Part shown: in pieces, positions 8,508-17,287 of the stretch
Layout of the letters: each line of letters starts with the position of its first letter
Numbering within the stretch: the first letter of the stretch is position 1
Source of the DNA: Mageeibacillus sp. UBA1212
GTDB lineage: Bacteria; Bacillota; Clostridia; UBA1212
Assembly: GCA_002309655.1 (NCBI GenBank)
Contig: DBXM01000016.1
Span: 63,831 to 127,830, forward strand
Direction of reading: 5' to 3'
Length of the DNA stretch: 64,000 nt
Translations under genes and position numbers: made by a program
Notes under the pieces: model-generated
What the model saw: the letters and a program-made list of their open reading frames with translations, nothing else
What the model was told of the DNA's origin: nothing
The model's database searches: none

Positions 8508-9869
8508 TTAAATAATCAAGTCCGCGGAATCCTGCGGTTCGCCGCCGTCGGTGTCCGCCGTACCCGCAACGGCCGAATATGCCCCAGCGTCGAAAAGATC
8601 GTACGAGAAGCCTTCACCGGCCTGTCTGTTTTCCTCCGCGTCTCCTGCGCCGCGCTGAGCGTTCTTCTGCTCGTTCGCAAGCCCCGAACCGTCGAAAATC
8701 TTAAGAGAGATGTTCACCGCGGACTCGAACGCCCGCTCGCTGTACGCCGGCGCTTTCCCGGTCTCTTTCTCGTCGTCGCGCTGCTTCTTGACCTTGCCCC
8801 AGACCTTCGACGCAAACACGCCCCTGAAAGTCTTTTCGGCGGTCAGCATCCTCATATCGGCCTTTTTAACCGTCTTGTCGGTGACCGTGACGATCGGATA
8901 GTAACCCGAAAGCTCGGTTCTGATGCCCGCTGTGTCGATGTTTTCGTCGTAGCCGATCTCGCCCGTGATTTCGATTCTGTGGCAGTCGGCGCGGTTTGTG
9001 ATCGCTTTGATGCCGTTGGTGATCGCGCGCACAGAAAGGTCCTCCGACCCTGAGACGTCGTATTTTACCGTCTCGTACCTGATCGCGTTGATCGGCACGA
9101 AGTCGGTGAGCAGCCTGCCGTCGTCGGTGATTTCGCCCATGACCACGCCTGTGTCGCCCGGTTCGTCGAAGCTTCTCGGGCAGAGCACGCCGCTGGAAAC
9201 AACGGTGCCTTTTCGTGAATAAGAATGCGAGCTGCCGATCGCGCAAAGGTCGAACCCGCACTCGTCAAGAACGTCCTTCGGTATCGGGTTGTAGTTCGAC
9301 CTCGAGTCGTCGGTGACGACTGTTCCGTGCATAACGAGAACGTTAATAAAGCTCGGTGAAAGCCTGGGCGTCTTGCCGTCGCGGCTGATGAAAAGCGACT
9401 CCCTCGAAAAATGCCCCTCAAACGCGGCGCCGTAGAACCTGATTCCGCGCCTTCCGGTCTCCCTTCCCGCGCTGAAAAGGTAGTCCCTGTCCGCCGCGCC
9501 GCGGATCTTGTCGTTGAACTCGACGAAAGTCACCTTTTTGTCGGGAAAAATGAACACGTTCTGCGGCCAGTCGTAAATCTTGTACGGCGAGTCGACGGTC
9601 ATCGGGTCGTGGTTCCCGGGCGCAATAATAACAGCCGTCCTGTCAAGGGCGGCGAAGCTCGAGATCACGTAATTCACGGTCTCCGGGTCCGGGGAGCGCT
9701 TGTCGAAAAGGTCTCCCGGGACGAGAAGGTAGTCTATTGTGTAGCGGCGGCACAGTTTCAGTGCCTCTTCGAAAGCGTGGCGCTGTTCACGTCTCCTGGC
9801 GTTGCAGTCGATCGCGAAGTCAGAGTCGAGATGCGCGTCGCTCATTATCATAAACGAAATGTTCTTCAT
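8508..9869 (-). CDS. SbcD/YhaO-like metallophosphoesterase
   Basis: A 453-residue calcineurin-like phosphoesterase related to the nuclease subunit of SbcCD/Mre11 systems. Metal-site motifs are SDAHLDSDF (Asp11, His13), PGDLFD (Asp53), GNHD (Asn87, His88) and VMHG (His181). The last motif, normally GHxH, reads GSSH (212-215), so one metal ligand is replaced by Ser. The C-terminal about 110 residues contain acidic, low-complexity sequence. Because the adjoining ATPase-like partner has lost its nucleotide-binding motifs, the pair may have a structural or altered enzymatic role. No signal peptide is visible. Confidence 0.8.
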   Translation of the reverse strand: MKNISFMIMSDAHLDSDFAIDCNARRREQRHAFEEALKLCRRYTIDYLLVPGDLFDKRSPDPETVNYVISSFAALDRTAVIIAPGNHDPMTVDSPYKIYDWPQNVFIFPDKKVTFVEFNDKIRGAADRDYLFSAGRETGRRGIRFYGAAFEGHFSRESLFISRDGKTPRLSPSFINVLVMHGTVVTDDSRSNYNPIPKDVLDECGFDLCAIGSSHSYSRKGTVVSSGVLCPRSFDEPGDTGVVMGEITDDGRLLTDFVPINAIRYETVKYDVSGSEDLSVRAITNGIKAITNRADCHRIEITGEIGYDENIDTAGIRTELSGYYPIVTVTDKTVKKADMRMLTAEKTFRGVFASKVWGKVKKQRDDEKETGKAPAYSERAFESAVNISLKIFDGSGLANEQKNAQRGAGDAEENRQAGEGFSYDLFDAGAYSAVAGTADTDGGEPQDSADLII

Positions 9870-9940
9870 AATCTTTTGTACCTGTTCCTCCGCGGGACCG
9901 CGCGGGAATAGTCACCGTTCACGCGAACGGTCAATCTAAA

Positions 9941-10609
9941 CTATTTTGCGGCGTCTGATTCCGGGTCAACTTCCGTGTTCTCTTCCTGGTTTACTTCCGG
10001 GTTCTCTTCCGGGTTCTCTTCCTGCCCGGCTTTCGCGGCGTCCGCAAGAACCTTCCTGTACCCGATAAGGTAGAGAACCAGCGAGACGGCCACCGACAGA
10101 ATGCACACGCCGATAAGGATGTTCGCGACCGTGCGCGGAATCTTCGTGAATATGATAAGCGCCATGATAACGCCCTCCACGACCACCGTGTTGACCTTCC
10201 CGTACCACTTCGCGCTCTGCAGCTTGTCCGTCACCAGCTTCACCTTGAGGCCGGCGAAGAACATTATCGCCTCCCTGATCACGAAAACGACCACCAGCGC
10301 GATAATCAGCTTGTACCTCGGAATAAGGCAGATGAGAAGCGCTCCCTGCGTCAGCTTGTCCGCCACCGGATCGATAAAAATGCCGAATTCCGAGACCTGG
10401 TTAAACTTTCTGGCAACCCAGCCGTCGAGAATGTCCGTCACCGCCGAGACGGCGATCAGAATGACTGTCACGGGAACGCTTTTCAGCCCCAGATAGGCCC
10501 AGATAATGAACGGAATCAGAGCTATCCTGAAAAAGCTCATCATGTTCGGGACCGTGAAGACCTTGTCGACGCGTAATTTCTTTTTTTCTTGAGTATCGGG
10601 TGATTTCAT
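9941..10609 (-). CDS. pgsA: CDP-diacylglycerol--glycerol-3-phosphate 3-phosphatidyltransferase
   Basis: PgsA makes phosphatidylglycerol phosphate, the committed step to phosphatidylglycerol. The 222-residue membrane protein holds the CDP-alcohol phosphotransferase signature DG-x2-AR-x8-G-x3-D-x3-D as DGWVARKF...FGIFIDPVADK (residues about 63-85) and about six hydrophobic segments. Its C-terminal 30 residues form an acidic, asparagine-rich tail with repeated EENPE-like units, unusual for the family and encoded by near-repeated DNA. The start at 10609 has a GGAG ribosome site. A TATAAT element at 10637-10642 could be its -10 box, with no good -35. Confidence 0.93.
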   Translation of the reverse strand: MKSPDTQEKKKLRVDKVFTVPNMMSFFRIALIPFIIWAYLGLKSVPVTVILIAVSAVTDILDGWVARKFNQVSEFGIFIDPVADKLTQGALLICLIPRYKLIIALVVVFVIREAIMFFAGLKVKLVTDKLQSAKWYGKVNTVVVEGVIMALIIFTKIPRTVANILIGVCILSVAVSLVLYLIGYRKVLADAAKAGQEENPEENPEVNQEENTEVDPESDAAK

Positions 10610-10949
10610 GCCTGACTCTCCTTCTGTTCGACGTGTATTATATCACACGCGCACGCTTAAAAAAAGACTTAACAGAGCGAAAACTCGCATAAATTGCAAA
10701 AAAAAACGCCGCAACGCAGCGCCGTTCACGTTCATGCCGCACATCATGTCGCACGTATGTTGCAATCTTGTCGCCCGCTTGTCGCGCCGAGCACTTTTCT
10801 CTATTGATTCGCGCGCTCTAAAATGGTACAATCGTGAATGAAATAAAGCGCCGTTCGGTTATATTAAAACGCCTCTTTTGAGGGGCGCCGCAGACCCCGG
10901 ATATTTCCGGGAAAAGCACGCGAAAGACACGGACGGCCGGGAGGTTATT
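10610..10949. other. Divergent intergenic region between pgsA and the sugar-catabolic cluster
   Basis: About 340 bases with no credible gene. It holds a possible pgsA -10 box (10637-10642, minus), an A-rich tract near 10690-10710, and the plus-strand promoter at 10804-10832. The open frame that begins at 10878 is explained by the true start at 10950. Confidence 0.7.
10804..10832 (+). promoter_or_regulatory. Sigma-A promoter of the sugar isomerase/dehydrogenase cluster
   Basis: TTGATT and TACAAT with 17-base spacing, roughly 115 bases upstream of ATG 10950, leaving an untranslated leader of about 110 bases. Confidence 0.65.
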
Positions 10950-11801
10950 ATGAAACATTTCCACATCGGAGCGATGGCTGACAGCTTCAGGCTTCCTGTT
11001 CGCGAAGCGCTTCTGAAGGTTAAAGAAGTCGGAGCCGAGGGCTTTCAGATCTACGCCGTAAGAGGCGAATTCTCCGCCGAGAATCTCGACAAAAACGCCC
11101 GCAGCGAATTCAAAAAGTACGTCGACAGCCTCGGCCTTAAAATTTCCGCCCTCTGCGGAGATTTCGGACACGGTTATTACGACAGAGATTACAACAAGAT
11201 CCTCGTCGAGAAATCGAAGAGAGTTCTCGAGCTTGCCGCCGACCTCGACACACACGTGGTCACGACTCATATCGGCGTCGTTCCCTCCGATCCGTCCCAC
11301 CCCCGCTACCAGGTGATGCACGACGGCTGCCTGGAGCTCGCGCGCGCCGCCGACTATATCGGCGTGAAGTTCGCGGTCGAAACAGGTCCCGAGACATCGC
11401 TGGTTCTCAAGAACTTCCTCGACGGCCTGAACTCGAAAGGCGTCAGCGTCAACCTCGACCCGGCCAACCTCGTTATGGTCACCGGCGACGACCCGGTGCA
11501 GGCGGTCTACAACCTGCGCGAATACATCGTTCACACCCACGCGAAGGACGGCGTTATGCTGAACAGATGCGACCCTGAGATTATTTACGGTTTGAGACCC
11601 GCTCCGGAAGGCGGCATTCCCGCCCCGTTCGCGGAGGTTCCGCTCGGCACCGGCAGCGTCGACTTCCCGAAGTATCTCGCGGCGCTTCACGACATCGGCT
11701 TTGACGGTTTTCTCACCATCGAGCGTGAAGTCGGCGAAGACCCGGCAAAAGACATCGCGATGGCGGTCAACTTCCTTAAAGATACCGTCGAAGCGCTTTA
11801 A
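10950..11801 (+). CDS. Sugar phosphate isomerase/epimerase (xylose isomerase-like TIM barrel)
   Basis: A 283-residue AP-endonuclease-2/xylose-isomerase-like TIM-barrel protein. Metal-binding signatures along the barrel include AVETGPET, VNLDPANL, VHTHAKDG and the C-terminal FLTIEREVG. These enzymes isomerise, epimerise or dehydrate keto-sugars and inositols with a divalent metal. The ATG at 10950 is chosen over upstream codons because GGGAGG lies 5-6 bases before it and the N-terminus MKHFHIGAMADSF fits the family. The gene heads a cluster with the Gfo/Idh/MocA gene 38 bases downstream and a second isomerase further on, suggesting catabolism of a sugar, sugar acid or cyclitol. The substrate is not deducible. 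Confidence 0.87.
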   Translation: MKHFHIGAMADSFRLPVREALLKVKEVGAEGFQIYAVRGEFSAENLDKNARSEFKKYVDSLGLKISALCGDFGHGYYDRDYNKILVEKSKRVLELAADLDTHVVTTHIGVVPSDPSHPRYQVMHDGCLELARAADYIGVKFAVETGPETSLVLKNFLDGLNSKGVSVNLDPANLVMVTGDDPVQAVYNLREYIVHTHAKDGVMLNRCDPEIIYGLRPAPEGGIPAPFAEVPLGTGSVDFPKYLAALHDIGFDGFLTIEREVGEDPAKDIAMAVNFLKDTVEAL

Positions 11802-11839
11802 ATTTTAGTATTTGAGAGCAAAACAGAAAGGCATCAACC

Positions 11840-12916
11840 ATGAACAAACTAAAAATCGGTATAGTCGGAAACGGTGGCATCGCCCAGTGCCACGCCGAAA
11901 GCTACAAGGCGGTGGCTGACAGAGCGGAAATTTATGCGCTCTGCGACATCAACTACGAGCGCGCCCTTGCGATGGCGGCAAGGCTCGGAATTCCCGGGGA
12001 GCGCGTCTTCAACGACGTTCACGAGATGGTCAAGCTTCCGGAACTCGACGCCGTCGACGTCTGCACCTGGAACAACGGCCACGCGGAGTGCTCCATCGCC
12101 GCCCTTAACGCCGGCAAGCACGTCCTCTGCGAAAAGCCCATGGCCATGAACGCGAAACAGGCGGCCGCGATGAAGGAGGCCGCCGACAGAAACGGCAAGC
12201 ACCTGCAGATCGGCTTCGTGAGACGTTTCGGCAACGACATCGAAGTGCTCAAGAACCTCCGCGACGACGGCTTCTTCGGTGACATCTACTACGCGAAGGT
12301 CAACTACACGCGCCGCAACGGCTGCCCCGGCGGCTGGTTCTCCGACAGTTCACGTTCGGGCGGCGGTCCGCTCATCGACCTGGGCGTTCACGTCATCGAC
12401 TTCTCCAGGTACCTCATGGGCAACCACAAGCCGGTCTCCGTCTACGGCGCCACGTTCAACATGCTCAAGAACCGGCCCGACATCAGGAAGGCGGGCGGCG
12501 GCTATATGTCGAGCGACGCCGCCAACAGCGAGATCTACGACGTGGAAGACCTTGCGACGGGAATGATCCGCTTCGACAACGGCTCGGTCATCTCGATTGA
12601 CGCGGCGTTCTCACTCAACCAGCGCGAAGACCGCGGCGACATGGAATTCTTCGGCACGAAGGGTGGCGCCAAGATCGGCAGCGGCGTCGAGCTGTTCTCT
12701 TCTATGAGCGGCTACATGACCAACGTCGAGCTCGCCTTCCCGACCGGCTTTGACTTCATGAAGTCCTTCAACGAAGAGATTTCCCACTTCATCGACTGCA
12801 TAACCGTTCCCGGCACGAAGTGCATCGCACCCGCGGAGGACGGCATCGCGCTGATGCAGATTCTCGACGGCCTCTACGAGTCGGCTCGCACCGGGCACGA
12901 AGTGATTCTGGCTTAA
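11840..12916 (+). CDS. Gfo/Idh/MocA family oxidoreductase
   Basis: A 358-residue NAD(P)-dependent dehydrogenase. The N-terminal Rossmann fold begins KIGIVGNGGIAQCH (residues 5-18); the family hallmark EKP (HVLCEKPMAMN) lies near 101, and the C-terminal alpha/beta domain contains GGGPLIDLGVHVIDFSRYLMG with the conserved D and H of the active site. Members oxidise a hydroxyl of sugars or inositols. It sits between two TIM-barrel isomerases and is followed by an intrinsic terminator, consistent with one catabolic unit in which this enzyme performs the redox step. Confidence 0.92.
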   Translation: MNKLKIGIVGNGGIAQCHAESYKAVADRAEIYALCDINYERALAMAARLGIPGERVFNDVHEMVKLPELDAVDVCTWNNGHAECSIAALNAGKHVLCEKPMAMNAKQAAAMKEAADRNGKHLQIGFVRRFGNDIEVLKNLRDDGFFGDIYYAKVNYTRRNGCPGGWFSDSSRSGGGPLIDLGVHVIDFSRYLMGNHKPVSVYGATFNMLKNRPDIRKAGGGYMSSDAANSEIYDVEDLATGMIRFDNGSVISIDAAFSLNQREDRGDMEFFGTKGGAKIGSGVELFSSMSGYMTNVELAFPTGFDFMKSFNEEISHFIDCITVPGTKCIAPAEDGIALMQILDGLYESARTGHEVILA

Positions 12917-12924
12917 TATTCTTT

Positions 12925-12963
12925 AACCGCTCCGCTTTCCACGTGAATGCCGGGGCGGTTTTT
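12925..12963 (+). terminator. Intrinsic terminator after the Gfo/Idh/MocA gene
   Basis: Ten-base stem AACCGCTCCG / CGGGGCGGTT (one G-U pair, 12925-12934 with 12951-12960) followed by a short T run. It lies within the cluster, so the second isomerase at 13004 may depend on read-through or on a promoter I do not see. Confidence 0.7.
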
Positions 12964-13003
12964 GCGTAATTCACGTTCATTTAATTTTATAACGGAGGGT
13001 AGA

Positions 13004-13858
13004 ATGAAAACTTCTGTCAACACTTACAGCTTCGCGCGGGTCCGCAAAAGCGATGGCACGCCCCTCAACGCGGTGGAAATGTGCGACCTTGCGAAAGAAC
13101 TCGGCTTCGACGCGATCGAATTCGTGGGGCTCGACGTTCCCGGCAGCTTCAACATGACTCAAATCCAGTTCGCTTATTTTATTAGAGGCTACTGCGCCGC
13201 GAAGGGGCTCGGAATTTCCGCCTACACGGTCGGCGCCGATTTTCTCGCCCCGGGAACGGTCGAACACTTAAAACGCGAACTCGACGTTGCCTTCGCGCTC
13301 GGCGCCCCGCTGATGCGCCACGACATCGCCTACGCCTGTCCGGAGGGCCGCACCTACTTCGATCTGATTCCCGAATTCGCCGAAAAAGTCACCGAAGTTA
13401 CCGAATACGCCAAAACGCTCGGCGTCAGAACGTGCACAGAAAACCACGGCTACTTCTCGCAGGATTCCGACAGAATGACCGCTCTCGTGAAAGCCGTCAA
13501 CAATCCCAACTTCGGGCTTTTGGTCGACTTCGGCAACTTCATGTGCGCCGACCAGATTTCGGTCGAAGCCGTGAAGGAGACTGCTCCCTACGCGATCCAC
13601 GTTCACGCGAAGGATTTCCACTACGTCCCGAAGGAGGAGTCTGTTAATCCTCCCGCAGGCTATTTCAACACCCGCGGCGGCAACCACATCTCCGGCTGCG
13701 CGCTTGGCGACGGCGTCGTGAACGTCCGCGAATGCGTGAATATAATGAAAAAAGCCGGCTACAGCGGCTTCATCACTTTGGAATATGAAGGGCCGTTCGG
13801 CGACCCGGTTGAAGAGATCAGGCGCGGGCTCGCATTTTTGAATAGCTGCATCGCCTGA
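13004..13858 (+). CDS. Sugar phosphate isomerase/epimerase
   Basis: A 284-residue second TIM-barrel protein of the xylose-isomerase-like superfamily. Metal-site stretches are CTENHGYF (about 142-149), LLVDFGNF, IHVHAKDFHY and the terminal FITLEYEGP. The start at 13004 is set by CGGAGGG five bases upstream; the open frame continues further but without a ribosome site. It is only distantly similar to the isomerase at 10950, so the two likely act at different steps. It is last in the plus-strand cluster and followed by a strong hairpin shared with recN. Confidence 0.87.
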   Translation: MKTSVNTYSFARVRKSDGTPLNAVEMCDLAKELGFDAIEFVGLDVPGSFNMTQIQFAYFIRGYCAAKGLGISAYTVGADFLAPGTVEHLKRELDVAFALGAPLMRHDIAYACPEGRTYFDLIPEFAEKVTEVTEYAKTLGVRTCTENHGYFSQDSDRMTALVKAVNNPNFGLLVDFGNFMCADQISVEAVKETAPYAIHVHAKDFHYVPKEESVNPPAGYFNTRGGNHISGCALGDGVVNVRECVNIMKKAGYSGFITLEYEGPFGDPVEEIRRGLAFLNSCIA

Positions 13859-13887
13859 CTGTAATTTTAACCTAAATATAGGGAAAC

Positions 13888-13930
13888 GGCGGCGCCGGGC
13901 CACTTAGCGTGAACAGCCCGGTGCCGCCTT
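13888..13930. terminator. Strong hairpin between convergent isomerase and recN genes
   Basis: GGCGGCGCCGGGC (13888-13900) pairs with GCCCGGTGCCGCC (13916-13928) with one G-U pair; a T-rich tail follows on the plus strand. It probably ends the plus-strand transcript and may stop recN transcription as well. Confidence 0.75.
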
Positions 13931-13951
13931 CCTTTTATCCAAAACCAAAGG

Positions 13952-15685
13952 TCACCCTTCTCTTGCCGCCCTCTCGCGCATTCGCGCAATCAGCTCAATC
14001 GAATGCGCCCTTGTCACGCCCGTTGCGTCGCCGTCGCCGTCCAGCAGCCTTCCGACCTCGCGGATCTTGCCCTCCTCATCAAGCGTCTCGGCGTCGGTCC
14101 TGACAAAGTTGTCGCCGAACGTCTTGCTGATGAAAATGTTGTTGTCGCTGATGGCCGCAATCTGGGCCAGGTGCGATACGCAGATGACCTGGTGCGAACG
14201 GCTCACGCGCATGAATTTTCCCGCAACCGCGGCCGCTGCGGCGCCGCTGATTCCCGTGTCAATCTCGTCGAATATGAGGACCGGAATTCTGTCCGCCTCC
14301 GCGAGGCAGGACTTCATCGCCAGCATAATTCTCGAAAGCTCGCCTCCAGAAGCGATCCTCGCCAGCGGTCTCGGCAGTTCGCCGGGGTTGGTGCTGATCA
14401 TAAACTCCGCGGTGTCGAGTCCGTTCTTGCCGAACTGCGGCAGTTCCCTGTCGTCGAAATCCAGGCGCGTCTCGAAAACAACCTTCCCCATCTCCATGTC
14501 TGCAAGGGCGTTCATTATTCCCGTTTTAAGCTTTTCAGCCGCCTTTTCTCGAAGCGCGTGCATCCTGAGAGCCGCTTTTTTCATCAGCTTCCTAAGTTCG
14601 CTCTGTCTGGCGTTCAGCCTCGCCGCGGTCTCCTCGGAGCCTTTCAGCTTCTCAAGCCTCTCCTCAGCGTCTTCCGCGAAGCGCTTGATTTCGTCGATCG
14701 AGTCGCCGTATTTCCGCTTCAAAGCATAAATCAGGTCGAGCCGCTCCGCCACGTATCCGGCCTCTTTTTCGTCGACGTTGACGCTGTCGAAGGCGTTCCT
14801 GATCATGTCGAGGGCGTCGTCCAGAATATACGAGCACTCCCTGAGCTTTTCGAGGCATTCCCCGAAGCTCTCCGAATACTTGCCGAGCCGCGTTATGTCC
14901 GTGATCGCGTTGTCGAGCATTCCCCTCGCGCCGCCGGCGTCACCGTACGAATCGCCTCCGCCCGCAATTGCTTCAACCGCTGAAGCCAGCCCTTTCGAAA
15001 TATTTTCCGCGTTGTCGATTAGTTTCTGCCGCTCCTCAAGCTGCGTGTCCTCGCCGTCTTTTAAAGAGGCGGTAAAAATCTCGTCGGTCTGAAACATCAG
15101 CAAATCGATAAGCTGCGCGCGTTTCTGCGGGTCGCCGCTGATCTCCTCAAGTTCGGATTCGTTGCGCCTGTACTCGGAAAGCAGCGCGGAATACACGTCC
15201 GAAGCCTCTGCAAGCTCCGGTCCCGCGAACGCGTCAAGAAGCCCGATATGCGTCGACGGCGAAAGCAGCGAGTGGTTGTCGTGCTGCCCGTGAACGTCCA
15301 CAAGAAGCTCCCCGAGACGCCTGAGCGTGGAAAGCGTTACGATTCTGTCGTTGATCCTGCATGTGCCGCGGCCGCTCAGGTTGCAGCTTCTGAAAAGAAT
15401 AACGGTGCCGTCCGGTTCGGGTTCGATTCCGATTTCGACAAGCGTCGGGTCGATGCGCTCCGACTCCTCCTCGGAAAGCGTGAAAACGCCGGTAATCTGG
15501 GCCTCCTCGGCGCCCTGCCTGATGCTCTCGCGCGACATTCGCTCCCCCAAAAGGAAGCAGATCGAGTCGATGATTATCGACTTTCCCGCGCCTGTCTCGC
15601 CGGTAAGGCAGTTCATACCGGGGCCGAATCCGATGGTCAGGAAGTCGATTATAGCTGTGTTTCTGATGGTCAGTGAATCGAGCAT
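13952..15685 (-). CDS. recN: DNA repair protein RecN
   Basis: RecN is an SMC-like ATPase that acts early in double-strand break repair. The protein starts MLDSLTIRNTAIIDFLTI and has Walker A GETGAGKS (about 27-34), DVHGQHDNHSLLS in the middle, long coiled-coil arms, the ABC signature ASGGELSRIMLA and Walker B VLIFDEIDTGISG, then VSHLAQIAA. The start is placed at 15685, just upstream of the nadK stop, rather than at the ATG inside nadK at 15736, because homologous proteins begin MLxxLxI. About 577 residues is slightly longer than the usual 550-570. It is translationally coupled to nadK. Confidence 0.95.
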   Translation of the reverse strand: MLDSLTIRNTAIIDFLTIGFGPGMNCLTGETGAGKSIIIDSICFLLGERMSRESIRQGAEEAQITGVFTLSEEESERIDPTLVEIGIEPEPDGTVILFRSCNLSGRGTCRINDRIVTLSTLRRLGELLVDVHGQHDNHSLLSPSTHIGLLDAFAGPELAEASDVYSALLSEYRRNESELEEISGDPQKRAQLIDLLMFQTDEIFTASLKDGEDTQLEERQKLIDNAENISKGLASAVEAIAGGGDSYGDAGGARGMLDNAITDITRLGKYSESFGECLEKLRECSYILDDALDMIRNAFDSVNVDEKEAGYVAERLDLIYALKRKYGDSIDEIKRFAEDAEERLEKLKGSEETAARLNARQSELRKLMKKAALRMHALREKAAEKLKTGIMNALADMEMGKVVFETRLDFDDRELPQFGKNGLDTAEFMISTNPGELPRPLARIASGGELSRIMLAMKSCLAEADRIPVLIFDEIDTGISGAAAAAVAGKFMRVSRSHQVICVSHLAQIAAISDNNIFISKTFGDNFVRTDAETLDEEGKIREVGRLLDGDGDATGVTRAHSIELIARMRERAAREG

Positions 15686-15686
15686 G

Positions 15687-16520
15687 TCAGCCTCCGTTTC
15701 CGGACTCGCCGAACAGTTTTTCGGCGACCGCCGCATAGAAGTTCGGTGGATCGATCCTGACGATTTTTACCTTTTTATCGGCACATTCGCACACTACGCG
15801 CTCGTCCTCGCGGAGCTTCGCCGAGGTCTGGCCGTCGACGATAAGCCGCAGTTTTTTTGCCTTCCCGGCCGGAGTAACCTTCACCGTGCTGTCGTGGTGG
15901 GCGACGATCGTTCTGCTTCCCATTTTGTGCGAGCAGATTGGCGTGACGAGAATGACGTCGTTACCGGGCGCGATGATCGGGCCGCCGGCCGAGAGTGAAT
16001 AAGCGGTTGAACCGGTCTGAGTCGCAACAATAATACCGTCGCACGGATAAGTCCCCACGAAAGCGCCGTTGATTTCAACGGAAAGATGGCACACGTTGGC
16101 GTCGACCTCCCTGGTCAGCACCGCGTCGTTGACCGCGTACCCGAAAAATCTCTTCTGCCCCTCGGAAACCACGTAGGTCGCCAGCACGCTGCGCTCCTCG
16201 ATCGAATACCTGCCGTCGCAGATGCGCGAAACCGTCTCCTCAATCGAATCCGGTTCAAACTCGGTCAAGAATCCTATCGTGCCCAGGTTGAAGCCGAACA
16301 CGGGAATTTCCCTCTCCACGGCGCTCGAAGCCACCCTCAGGAACGTACCGTCTCCCCCGATCGAAATAATAAGGTCGCAGTCGGCGAAAACGTCGCCGCT
16401 CATGCTGTGCTTCCCCGCGGTAACGACTTCGACGCCGTGAGCCTCGAAAAGCTCCGACAGTCTGAAATAATACGCCGCGGCGTCCTGTTTCTTTTCGTTT
16501 ACACAGATTCCCACTCTCAT
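15687..16520 (-). CDS. nadK: NAD kinase
   Basis: Phosphorylates NAD to NADP. The 277-residue protein has the GGDGT motif (IISIGGDGTFLRVA), the conserved NLGTIGFLTEF stretch, NDAVLTRE and the substrate/active-site region TQTGSTAYSLSAGGPIIAP. The start at 16520 is preferred because GGAGG lies 9 bases upstream and MRVGICVNEKK matches the family; an ATG 51 bases further up adds an atypical tail. Coupling of nadK to recN is common in Firmicutes. Confidence 0.95.
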   Translation of the reverse strand: MRVGICVNEKKQDAAAYYFRLSELFEAHGVEVVTAGKHSMSGDVFADCDLIISIGGDGTFLRVASSAVEREIPVFGFNLGTIGFLTEFEPDSIEETVSRICDGRYSIEERSVLATYVVSEGQKRFFGYAVNDAVLTREVDANVCHLSVEINGAFVGTYPCDGIIVATQTGSTAYSLSAGGPIIAPGNDVILVTPICSHKMGSRTIVAHHDSTVKVTPAGKAKKLRLIVDGQTSAKLREDERVVCECADKKVKIVRIDPPNFYAAVAEKLFGESGNGG

Positions 16521-16587
16521 AAGAACCGTCCTCCGTCCGCACGTATCCGCACATGTAAAAATGCGGTTCATGCTTTTTCACAGTTCT

Positions 16588-16615
16588 ATTCTACCACGCA
16601 AAAACAGTTTCGCAA
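16588..16615 (-). promoter_or_regulatory. Probable promoter of nadK-recN
   Basis: TTGCGA and TAGAAT with 16-base spacing, some 70-95 bases upstream of nadK. The flanking AT-rich sequence holds several TTTTCC copies (see findings). Confidence 0.5.
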
Positions 16616-16686
16616 GTTTTATTTTATTTTCCAATATTTTCCAAAAATAGCGGAAAATGCGGGAAATAAAACCCCTGAAAACTGTT

Positions 16687-16727
16687 AAAAAACCGCGCCC
16701 GTCGGTTCAAGATTAAAGCGGGCGCGG
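16687..16727 (-). terminator. Intrinsic terminator after the dCMP deaminase gene
   Basis: On the minus strand CCGCGCCCG (16727-16719) pairs with CGGGCGCGG (16701-16693), a perfect 9-base stem followed by six T residues. Confidence 0.85.
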
Positions 16728-16747
16728 CGCCTTCCCCGGCCGGAACG

Positions 16748-17236
16748 TCAGTAACCGCGTTCCCCGGTCAGCGATTCGTCGTTGACTATCCACGACTCAA
16801 CAGGTATCGCTCTGTATTCGTCGGCGGTGTCTCTTATATAGACCGTGCTGATGCCGGCGTTGATGATGAGCCGCTTGCACATCGAGCACGAGCAGGAATT
16901 GGCCACGTAGTCGCCGGTTCCCGCCTCGATTCCGGTCAGGTACATCGAAGCGCCCAGCATGTCTCTTCTGGCGGCAGAAATGATCGCGTTCGCCTCGGCG
17001 TGAACGCTTCTGCACAGCTCGTAGCGCTCACCGCGCGGAATCTTGAGCTCCTGCCTGATGCACTTCCCGAGGTCACTGCAGTTCTGGCGGCCTCTCGGAG
17101 CGCCGACGTAGCCTGTAGATACAACCTCGTCGTTCTTGACGATGACGGCGCCGTAATGTCTTCTCAGGCACGTGCCTCTCTTTGCGACGACCTCCGCGAG
17201 GTCGAGGTAGTAATTCACTTTATCGCGTCTGTCCAT
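16748..17236 (-). CDS. Deoxycytidylate (dCMP) deaminase family protein
   Basis: A 162-residue zinc-dependent deaminase with the signature HAE (His79-Ala-Glu81, SVHAEANAI) and the two zinc cysteines in CSCSMCKR (Cys117, Cys120). The N-terminal RRHYGAVIVKNDEVVSTGYVGAPRG is typical of the ComEB/dCMP deaminase group, which converts dCMP to dUMP for dTMP synthesis. The usual P before the first zinc Cys is S here. It stands alone between two terminated units. It could also act on related cytidine compounds. Confidence 0.88.
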   Translation of the reverse strand: MDRRDKVNYYLDLAEVVAKRGTCLRRHYGAVIVKNDEVVSTGYVGAPRGRQNCSDLGKCIRQELKIPRGERYELCRSVHAEANAIISAARRDMLGASMYLTGIEAGTGDYVANSCSCSMCKRLIINAGISTVYIRDTADEYRAIPVESWIVNDESLTGERGY

Positions 17237-17287
17237 AAAATCTCCCTGTGAAATTTATTAAAATGTCCTCTTTCAAAAGCACTCAAA

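Noticed and set aside
10878..10949. Upstream start for the first sugar isomerase
   Set aside because: No ribosome site, and the extra 24 residues are not family-like; the ATG at 10950 has GGGAGG.
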